A stretch of DNA of 35,930 nt from a virus. This document shows positions 30,928 through 35,930 of the stretch, piece by piece. A program made the translations under genes and the position numbers. The notes beneath the pieces were generated by a model. That model worked only from the letters and a program-made list of their open reading frames with translations, did not search any database and was not told where the DNA came from. The stretch's first letter is position 1. The number at the start of each line of letters is the position of its first letter. The DNA lies in the IMG/VR virus record IMGVR_UViG_3300037042_001630, positions 1 through 35,930 of that record; one strand, 5' to 3'.

Positions 30928-31592
30928 AAGCGACTGCTTAAAATCTGAAGCTGACTTTCTGATAGTTTGCCGAATAAAGTTTCCACCATTTTTGCTGTTG
31001 CGTTGCGGTGGGTTACTGAGTCTAGAAGTAAGTTCTTGAATTCTTCCGTTGTAATATTCGACCAGTTTAATGCTTTTAAGAACTCTTGAATGTTCAAAAA
31101 AAAAGTGTCATTCTCTTGATTGAGCCTTCTGAATGATTCAACTTTTTGCATTTGAATATCATTGTTAAAGGTTGTTATATCTTCATCGTGTCTTATGAAT
31201 TGTACTGCGATAATGTTGTAAAATAACTCATCGTGTACTACCATTGTTTTTCTATCTCTTATCTCAGTAGAAACAAATCCAATCTTCGCCCACTCTTTAG
31301 GATTCTTAATAGCATTTACAATAGATGAATCTAATTTATCCAACAATACTTCTAATTCGTCCCCTGTTATTCCAGCACTTAACCATTTAATGTATTCGTG
31401 TAACTTACCTAATCGAGCCATTGGCAATCCTAACTCCTTTCCAAACTTATAATATCCATTACCCTCTAAGTCATTAAAAGCAAAGGTTAAATTTTCCTTT
31501 ACTATCTTTGTCCCGTTCTTTTTATGTAGGTAAGCTAAAAACTCTTTTTCATTCTTAGCAAAATACTTCTCTTTATTGAATATACTTAGCAT
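30924..31592 (-). CDS. Tail assembly chaperone candidate
   Basis: A 222-residue soluble, mainly helical protein immediately before the tape measure, where siphophages encode the tail assembly chaperone (gpG type). It has segments such as KEFLAYLHKKNGTKIV, LPMARLGKLHEYIKWLSAG and NWSNITTEEFKNLLLDSVTH. A run of nine T on the coding strand (bases 31096-31104) sits at codons Thr-Phe-Phe-Leu and offers a T TTT TTG slippery heptamer. The -1 frame is then open to the tape-measure start. The 0-frame stop overlaps the ATG of a 37-aa frame. Position and overlap support the call; there is no direct family match. Confidence 0.55.
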   Translation of the reverse strand: MLSIFNKEKYFAKNEKEFLAYLHKKNGTKIVKENLTFAFNDLEGNGYYKFGKELGLPMARLGKLHEYIKWLSAGITGDELEVLLDKLDSSIVNAIKNPKEWAKIGFVSTEIRDRKTMVVHDELFYNIIAVQFIRHDEDITTFNNDIQMQKVESFRRLNQENDTFFLNIQEFLKALNWSNITTEEFKNLLLDSVTHRNATAKMVETLFGKLSESQLQILSSRL

Positions 31593-31962
31593 AGATCGAC
31601 CATATAAAAGTTTGAATGAATGAAGCTGAGATACAAGTGATAATAAGAGTAGGTATAAGGTCTATCGTTAAGCCATTCAAGGCAACAAAGACCGTTACAC
31701 CCCATATACTCGCAAAGCAAGTAATACATAATACAAAAGGTTTACCAATGTAGTTTATTAATTTGTGCTTTAGTATAACTTTTTTAAGGCTAGGAACTAA
31801 AGACTTGTCGTACTTACTGAAGTGTTCAATACGTTGTGATATTGTTTCGTAGTGGTTATAATTATCGTCAAATGGTTTACGGATAAAGTGTAACAACTGC
31901 CCTTCGTCCGTTACGATGCGCCAACCTAAACAAAATGCTACTATCCAAAATAATGTTATCAT
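31573..31962 (-). CDS. Membrane protein, 129 aa
   Basis: A 129-residue protein with three likely membrane helices: residues 1-16 (MITLFWIVAFCLGWRI), about 73-95 (FVLCITCFASIWGVTVFVAL) and about 98-124 (LIPTLIITCISASFIQTFIW). A charged loop lies between the first two (about 20-70). It sits between a virion protein and the chaperone candidate and overlaps both neighbours. A membrane protein in a tail operon is unusual. It may act in DNA entry or superinfection exclusion, but that is speculation. Confidence 0.6.
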   Translation of the reverse strand: MITLFWIVAFCLGWRIVTDEGQLLHFIRKPFDDNYNHYETISQRIEHFSKYDKSLVPSLKKVILKHKLINYIGKPFVLCITCFASIWGVTVFVALNGLTIDLIPTLIITCISASFIQTFIWSIYAKYIQ

Positions 31963-32339
31963 GCTACTTCTAAAGTTTGTGATGAATAGTTTTGGTTAAT
32001 ATCGTAGTAAGAATTAAACACGTTTAAAGCCTGTATAGTATAACAGGTTGCTGTTGTTACTCCGATAATTAGATTCTCTTGTGATTCAATTGAGTCCCCT
32101 AAAGTATTTATCCATACTTCATAAGCTGTTAATGTAGCTAATGGAAAACCATCAGTTAAAGTAATAGTTAGAATCTTTGAAGCACTAGACGTTACGTAAT
32201 ACGTATGAATCTTACCAGTAGCTAGTGATTTAAAATAAATAGCGTATGGTGTTAAAGCTAAAGGTGCTTCTCCAATAATAATTGAATCAGTACACAAGCT
32301 AATAGCCTTTAATTTAGTACAAGCGGAACATAAACTCAT
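31959..32339 (-). CDS. Virion protein of unknown role, 126 aa
   Basis: A 126-residue beta-rich protein with three Cys in the first 16 residues (MSLCSACTKLKAISLC). The middle and end have a fibronectin-like look (TYYVTSSASKILTITLTDG, AYEVWINTLGD). It starts 27 bases after the second copy of the 22-bp repeat and is the first gene after the terminase. It could be a tail or neck component. Confidence 0.5.
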   Translation of the reverse strand: MSLCSACTKLKAISLCTDSIIIGEAPLALTPYAIYFKSLATGKIHTYYVTSSASKILTITLTDGFPLATLTAYEVWINTLGDSIESQENLIIGVTTATCYTIQALNVFNSYYDINQNYSSQTLEVA

Positions 32340-32366
32340 ATTGCAAATTTAACTTTTAATAGAGTT

Positions 32367-32388
32367 TTATTTGCATTTTATTAAATAC
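32367..32388. repeat. 22-bp exact repeat, copy B
   Basis: Identical to 16864-16885 in the same orientation. It lies at the stop of the large terminase gene, as copy A lies at the stop of the C-methyltransferase gene, and in both cases the next - strand gene starts 27 bases further on. Confidence 0.7.
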
Positions 32389-33731
32389 TATTTCCGTTGG
32401 TGTTGCTCAATCCATTTGTAGTAAATATTATGGATTAGATAACGTATCGTGTCAATATAATCGGCTCTTTGGTTTACGTCCTTTCGGTCTTTCTTTAATA
32501 TACCTCCAAAAGCATCTACCTGAACATTACGCATATCTCTTATTGAGTTTACGCATCGTTTGTTTATCTTAAAGTCAGGGAAATGATAAAGAACATAGTT
32601 TACATCAGCTCTGCTATTTTCGTGTGTTGGGTTATTGCTTACTTTAATCTGTGATTCTCGCATTCCTAGACCTCTAATTAACTGAAGGTATAAAGAAGCA
32701 TTGTCACGCTGAGATATGTCGCCACGATTACCCATTGCATCACCTGTTAGTATAGCATTAGGCAAAGAGTTATTATATTTTGTTTTAATCGCATCTACCA
32801 TAGCAGGAATACTACCCTGTTTAATTTCCATTTCATCAAATTGATGTCCGTGTATTCCTTTATCGTCTTGCCAATAGTGATGGAATGTTACACAGAACGG
32901 AGTTAAGTTAAAGTCAATACTAATAATTAGTTGTTTTTTAGTGTCGTACTCTACTGACTCAGACACATGCTTACTATCTAGCCATTGAGTAGCAAATGGG
33001 CTTTGTACCTCTCTCGATGCGTTCCAATCCCCGTATAATAACCTTTGCTTGTCATAGTCTGAGGTTAATCGTTCTAGCTGCTGAACATAAAGAGCCTTAA
33101 ACTTCTCATCAGGATTCTCACTAACTAAAGATTGCACGAACTTTTGATGTGGTTGTAACTCTACCCTTAGATCATCCTTTATGATAAACCTTTCTTTTAT
33201 AAATCCATCGGCAGGATTGCCAGTACAAAACAATTTAGGTACTAATCCGTAATCATCTAGCTTCCATCTTATACGAGTACTTACTATCTCAAAAGCCTTT
33301 AATGTTATTTCGGTAGCCTCGTCTATAAAAGCATCAGTATATTCTGTTGAGCCTAAAGAAGCAAAGTCAGGGTCGCTAGGATATAAGAATAAATCCTTTA
33401 GTACTGTTTGGCTACCATTAGCCCAATTGATTGTATGTTTTTGTGAGTTGTAGGTGTAGTGAGTCCCTGACTTATAGCCCATCATTGTTGCTACCTTAAA
33501 CAAGGTTACTAATGTAGACTGTTCAAGTATGGCAATCTTAGCTCTACCTATTAACCCTCTACTACCTGCGTATGTAGTCCTGCGATAGATGTGCCAAATG
33601 CAACCTAAGTAAGATTTACCACCTCCTGCACCACCACCATAAAGAATTTCATTAGTTGTTTTGTCCTCTAGAAAGTCCCAAGCTATTGTTTGTTTATGAG
33701 ACAACCCTATTTCTACCTGCCCTTTTTCCAA
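32388..33731 (-). CDS. terL: Terminase large subunit
   Basis: A 447-residue protein with the full ATPase-nuclease layout. Walker A is GGGAGGGKS (32-40), Walker B is DAFIDEA (133-139) with the catalytic Glu, and the coupling motif CTGNP is at 169-173. The C-terminal RNase H-like nuclease has acidic residues in SIDFN (271-275), TGDAMGNRGD (329-338) and SRADVNYVL (383-391). It cuts concatemeric DNA and pumps it into the procapsid through the portal. The small subunit is encoded just upstream. The portal gene is 15.7 kb away instead of adjacent, which is unusual. Confidence 0.95.
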   Translation of the reverse strand: MEKGQVEIGLSHKQTIAWDFLEDKTTNEILYGGGAGGGKSYLGCIWHIYRRTTYAGSRGLIGRAKIAILEQSTLVTLFKVATMMGYKSGTHYTYNSQKHTINWANGSQTVLKDLFLYPSDPDFASLGSTEYTDAFIDEATEITLKAFEIVSTRIRWKLDDYGLVPKLFCTGNPADGFIKERFIIKDDLRVELQPHQKFVQSLVSENPDEKFKALYVQQLERLTSDYDKQRLLYGDWNASREVQSPFATQWLDSKHVSESVEYDTKKQLIISIDFNLTPFCVTFHHYWQDDKGIHGHQFDEMEIKQGSIPAMVDAIKTKYNNSLPNAILTGDAMGNRGDISQRDNASLYLQLIRGLGMRESQIKVSNNPTHENSRADVNYVLYHFPDFKINKRCVNSIRDMRNVQVDAFGGILKKDRKDVNQRADYIDTIRYLIHNIYYKWIEQHQRK

Positions 33732-33770
33732 AGCCTTATTGTTATTGGTCTAGAGTACTTATTTTTTGAA

Positions 33771-34196
33771 TTATTCCGCACTTTTTCTTATGATTGGAGC
33801 TGGCATATCCAGTATTTTAACATCACTTTTAACAGGTGCGTTACTTCCAAACCTCTTATTGTATAAATCAATAGCCTTTAATTTGTCCCCATCATATTTA
33901 GCCTTTGTCATTATCCTGCATAAGTGGGCATCAACCTCAGCTTGTGTTAAAATATCCTTTATAGCGTTTTTAACGACCTCTGAATCATTTACATCGTTTA
34001 CTAGCTTAACGGCTTTATCTTTCGCCTGAGCTATCTCTATTGCGTATTTCTTGCCTAATCTACTGCCTTGAGTTCTAGAGTTTCCTCCTGTTGTATTTGT
34101 GTTACTGCTTGTTACATAGGCATCTTCTAAGCTATGCCCAATAGAAACAAGTCTAATAAACTCTAAATGCTCTTTACTGATTCCTTTAGATGCCAT
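33771..34196 (-). CDS. terS: Terminase small subunit
   Basis: A 141-residue protein from the start chosen at 34194-34196 (MASKGISKEHLEFIRLV), where the ATG overlaps the upstream stop as TAATG; two more codons are open upstream but only add overlap. The N-terminal helix-turn-helix (GHSLEDAYVTSSNTN, about 20-50), a central coiled region (AIEIAQAKDKAVKLVNDV) and the QAEVDAHLCRIMTKAKYDGD segment fit small terminases that recognise packaging sites. It precedes the large terminase by 39 bases. Confidence 0.8.
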   Translation of the reverse strand: MASKGISKEHLEFIRLVSIGHSLEDAYVTSSNTNTTGGNSRTQGSRLGKKYAIEIAQAKDKAVKLVNDVNDSEVVKNAIKDILTQAEVDAHLCRIMTKAKYDGDKLKAIDLYNKRFGSNAPVKSDVKILDMPAPIIRKSAE

Positions 34197-34588
34197 TAAC
34201 AATTGATTGCTTTCTCTATGCTGATGCTTCCCTCTCTTTCAAGTTGTTCAACAGCTAATTGATACTTTATTCTAAATACTTTGTTTGTTTTTAGTAAGTC
34301 CCTACAAGCAAGGTAAGAAGCCATTGCTGATTCAGGACGTTTTCTATTAAATGCTTTGCTTATCTCTCTGTATGTTAGCGGTTTAATTGAATATACGTTT
34401 ACTCTCTTGCCTTCTATCTTGCTCATTACCATTCTCTCATCGTAAATCCTATCTCTCATTAAGAATATTGCTATTAGTCTCGCATCTCTATATTTTTGGT
34501 TTATCTGTTTACCTTGAATGGTCATTTTATCCGTGTCAAGTTCTAATACTTGGCAAACTAGGTTAATTATGTATTCAGGTGTTAGCAC
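34196..34588 (-). CDS. DnaA domain IV-like DNA-binding protein
   Basis: A 130-residue protein whose residues about 31-118 follow the fold of the DnaA C-terminal DNA-binding domain. A first helix reads QKYRDARLIAIFLMRDRI. The helix-turn-helix is LTYREISKAFNRKRPESAMA (71-90), in the place of the DnaA box-reading motif (usually GRDHSTV). The helix CRDLLKTNKVFRIKYQLAVE follows. There is no ATPase domain. It could bind packaging or replication sites, or host DnaA boxes. It lies between the secreted small protein and the small terminase, with one-base overlaps. Confidence 0.7.
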   Translation of the reverse strand: MLTPEYIINLVCQVLELDTDKMTIQGKQINQKYRDARLIAIFLMRDRIYDERMVMSKIEGKRVNVYSIKPLTYREISKAFNRKRPESAMASYLACRDLLKTNKVFRIKYQLAVEQLEREGSISIEKAINC

Positions 34589-34887
34589 TAGAAATCAATT
34601 TTGATTGTTAATAATGCTACGCCTCCTATCCCGTACAAAGTTGTTGAAATTACTGAAAGATTCTTTTGTGTTTTGTCGTATTGTTTCTTTTGGCTTAGAT
34701 ACGTGTCGGGGTTGCTGTATGTTTCATATACAGGCTCTTTAGTGTATATCTTAGCGATGTTAATTAATGACCCAGCGACAAACATAGTACCACTAATGCC
34801 TAGTTTAACTCTTGCTTGTTTCTTTGTTTCCTGTGCATTGGTTATTGTAGTCAATAACATAAATGCTGATAATATCATAGGTTTCAT
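34588..34887 (-). CDS. Small secreted/membrane protein, first late gene
   Basis: The start is set at 34885-34887 (MKPMILSAFMLLTTITNAQE) because the ATG five codons upstream overlaps the promoter's -7 box. The 99-residue product has a signal peptide (residues 1-18, cleavage likely after TNA) and two hydrophobic segments (GISGTMFVAGSLINIAKI, SVISTTLYGIGGVALLTI) separated by a polar loop rich in Tyr and Lys. It may be a periplasmic or inner-membrane protein. A secreted protein as first late gene is unusual; exclusion of other phages is one possibility. Unknown family. Confidence 0.6.
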   Translation of the reverse strand: MKPMILSAFMLLTTITNAQETKKQARVKLGISGTMFVAGSLINIAKIYTKEPVYETYSNPDTYLSQKKQYDKTQKNLSVISTTLYGIGGVALLTIKIDF

Positions 34888-34891
34888 AATA

Positions 34892-34923
34892 CAAATGTAC
34901 AAATAATTTTAATATGATGCAAA
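34892..34923 (-). promoter_or_regulatory. Late promoter, leftward
   Basis: On the - strand TTTG (34920-34923) is followed after 20 bases by TACATTTG (34892-34899), an excellent Bacteroidota promoter. It lies just before the first late gene and would drive terminase and the tail genes. Confidence 0.8.
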
Positions 34924-34941
34924 TCTTTTTTAGTTTAATTA

Positions 34942-34976
34942 TCAATTAGTTACGTTATTTTATAAAAAATAATTGA
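34942..34976. promoter_or_regulatory. Inverted repeat between the divergent promoters
   Basis: tcaatta (34942-34948) and taattga (34970-34976) form a 7-bp inverted repeat with a 21-base spacer between the two promoters. It is a possible operator, for example for the ribbon-helix-helix protein encoded beside it. AT-rich sequence makes chance likely, so confidence is low. The rest of 34888-35034 shows only the two promoters. Confidence 0.3.
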
Positions 34977-34984
34977 AATAAAAC

Positions 34985-35014
34985 TTGCAGATTGAAAAAA
35001 AGGTGTTACATTTG
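34985..35014 (+). promoter_or_regulatory. Early promoter, rightward
   Basis: TTG (34985-34987), 19 bases, then TACATTTG (35007-35014): a full match to the Bacteroidota consensus, 20 bases before the ATG of the ribbon-helix-helix gene. Its -7 box is identical to that of the leftward promoter. Confidence 0.8.
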
Positions 35015-35034
35015 CCTAAACAAATAATAACACT

Positions 35035-35199
35035 ATGACAGAAAACACACTAGTACACGTAAGAATCAAACCCGAAGTCTTGGAGTTTGTAAAGCGACAA
35101 GCAAACAAAGATGGTAGAACCTTAAGCGGAATGATAAACAAATACTTATCCGACCAAAAGAACCGCACCGAGAATAAAGAGAGAAAAGATAAAGAGTAA
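35035..35199 (+). CDS. Ribbon-helix-helix regulator candidate
   Basis: A 54-residue protein with strand-helix-helix order: TLVHVRIKPEVLEFVKRQAN (5-24), then DGRTLSGMINKYLSDQKN (26-43) with the typical S-x-M-I-N-K helix, and a charged tail (ENKERKDKE). This fits Arc/CopG-type DNA-binding dimers. It is the first gene of the rightward unit, 20 bases from a strong promoter and beside the divergent late promoter. It is a good candidate for controlling both promoters. The ATG is preceded by aaataataacact. Confidence 0.7.
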   Translation: MTENTLVHVRIKPEVLEFVKRQANKDGRTLSGMINKYLSDQKNRTENKERKDKE

Positions 35200-35219
35200 T
35201 AACCTTAATAACTAAAACT

Positions 35220-35399
35220 ATGGAAGTACAAGATTTAAAAGTAGCAAAACAACAATTAGAGCAAAAGATATTTGAATTGATTTATCATTTTAATAATGAC
35301 ACTGGTTTAATGGTAAGTGATATAAATATTATAGAAGTTGATTTACATGCAACTCAACAAAAAACAGTAGTCGGAGTTAAAGTTAATGTTAATCTTTAA
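35220..35399 (+). CDS. Hypothetical early protein, 59 aa
   Basis: A 59-residue alpha/beta protein (MEVQDLKVAKQQLEQKIFEL, then DINIIEVDLHATQQKTVVGV). It starts after the standard leader AACTAAAACTATG. The pattern of a first helix followed by a two-stranded sheet is common in small early proteins of Bacteroidota phages. No function is recognised. Confidence 0.6.
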   Translation: MEVQDLKVAKQQLEQKIFELIYHFNNDTGLMVSDINIIEVDLHATQQKTVVGVKVNVNL

Positions 35400-35403
35400 A
35401 CCT

Positions 35404-35532
35404 ATGGAAATGCTAACAGGAGAAATAGTAACAATAGACCAAACATTTTACTGCGAGTTTAATGCTTGTATCTTATCGGCTAAACTTATTAGTCATATTG
35501 AGTTAATTAATTATGCAATCTGTTTGAACTAA
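35404..35532 (+). CDS. Hypothetical early protein, 42 aa
   Basis: A 42-residue frame starting MEMLTGEIVTIDQTFYCEFN, with an LSAKLISHIELINYAICLN end. It starts four bases after the preceding stop and its own stop overlaps the next ATG (TAATG), so coupled translation is likely. No family is recognised. Confidence 0.5.
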   Translation: MEMLTGEIVTIDQTFYCEFNACILSAKLISHIELINYAICLN

Positions 35533-35693
35533 TGGGATATGATGACTACAAATTTGAACAGCAACCCGATAACGAGGGGTGCAGATGTGACGAATGTAAC
35601 GAGTATTTTGATTGCTTTGATATGCGAACCGTTATGTTAAACTTTAAAGAGTTAGAGTTATGTCCTGAATGTTATAAAAAAATAAACGAATAA
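35532..35693 (+). CDS. Zinc-ribbon protein, 53 aa
   Basis: A 53-residue acidic protein with two Cys pairs: CRCDEC (residues 17-22) and CPEC (44-47). Spacing of about 20 residues fits a small zinc ribbon of the type that binds nucleic acid or partner proteins. It starts in a TAATG overlap with the preceding gene. Target unknown. Confidence 0.6.
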   Translation: MGYDDYKFEQQPDNEGCRCDECNEYFDCFDMRTVMLNFKELELCPECYKKINE

Positions 35694-35705
35694 TAAACTA
35701 AAACT

Positions 35706-35930
35706 ATGAGCCAAACACTAAAGTATCAAATCAAATCTTGCTTATCACAAGCGGATAGAATCTCAAAAGAATACCCTAACGTGGGTAAAGTAGAGTTCAC
35801 AATTAAAGACGCATCATACCAAGATGTTAAAGATATTGCAACAGAACGCAATAGAGAGGTTACAATAGCAAACGGAGTAGGGTTAATTTTGGTAACTGAA
35901 GGGATCGGATATGTGTTTGTTTACACTAAG
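35706..35930 (+). CDS. Hypothetical early protein, runs off the right edge
   Basis: The frame starts at an ATG after AACTAAAACTATG and gives 75 residues to the window end (MSQTLKYQIKSCLSQADRIS, then VKDIATERNREVTIANGVGL). The last full codon ends at base 35930. If the two ends are joined, bases 1-3 (taa) stop it exactly there, giving a complete 75-aa protein. An ATG at 35911 in another frame would start the membrane protein that ends at 133. It looks like a soluble alpha/beta protein; unknown family. Confidence 0.6.
   Translation, partial: MSQTLKYQIKSCLSQADRISKEYPNVGKVEFTIKDASYQDVKDIATERNREVTIANGVGLILVTEGIGYVFVYTK

Noticed and set aside
34601-34906. + strand open frame of 101 codons with hydrophobic segments
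   Set aside because: It is antisense to the secreted small protein, which has a promoter, leader and signal peptide.
34903-35034. Replication origin
   Set aside because: The region is AT-rich with an inverted repeat, but no DnaA box (TTATCCACA type) or iteron set was found.
1-35930. CRISPR array or tRNA genes
   Set aside because: No regularly spaced repeats and no tRNA-like T-loop or cloverleaf were noticed by eye; a tRNA scan was not possible.

Overview
The window looks like a tailed bacteriophage (siphovirus-type) genome of a low-GC Bacteroidota host, most likely in the Flavobacteriia. The evidence is the AT-rich sequence, A-rich leaders such as ACTAAAACTATG in place of Shine-Dalgarno sites, and promoters of the Bacteroidota form (TTG or TTTG, 19-20 bases, TAnnTTTG). 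There is a complete terminase, portal, capsid and tape-measure set but no rRNA, tRNA or host housekeeping gene. The two ends appear to join: the gene running off the right end meets a stop codon at bases 1-3, and the gene open at the left end gains an ATG at 35911. The window may therefore be one circularly permuted genome of about 35.9 kb.

Layout. A divergent control region (34888-35034) carries two promoters facing away from each other. The rightward (+) unit holds small early-type genes: a ribbon-helix-helix protein, a zinc-ribbon protein and hypotheticals. If the ends join, it continues through 1-2125 to a PAPS-reductase-family (PP-loop) enzyme, flanked by inverted and direct repeats, and a second ribbon-helix-helix protein. 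The leftward (-) late unit runs from 34887 to 2205. In order of transcription it holds a secreted small protein, a DnaA domain IV-like protein, small and large terminase, a virion protein, a membrane protein, a tail-assembly-chaperone candidate with a small overlapping frame, the tape measure, tail and tail-tip proteins, and a tail-tube candidate followed by a terminator. A 12-gene block of glycosyltransferases and methyltransferases with its own promoter follows. Then come a 40-aa protein, portal, minor head protein, scaffold candidate, terminator, major capsid, neck proteins, three fibre genes, a lysis cassette (small membrane proteins, DUF5675-type lysin candidate, holin, overlapping spanin-like pair), a metallophosphoesterase, an SPFH protein and a small ORF.

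The most notable system is the glycosylation island (16878-23642). It has four GT-A-type glycosyltransferase candidates and three SAM methyltransferases, two of which resemble antibiotic or deoxysugar C- and O-methyltransferases. It lies inside the structural operon, between a terminator plus promoter on one side and the portal gene on the other. The likely role is building a methylated glycan on virion proteins or on the host surface. An exact 22-bp repeat follows both the terminase and the island, bracketing a 15.5-kb block that separates terminase from portal.

No integrase, repressor of a recognisable family, DNA polymerase, helicase or primase was seen. Stretches without a gene are all shorter than 300 bases; the longest (909-1067, 2126-2204, 12272-12490, 34888-35034) are described individually.
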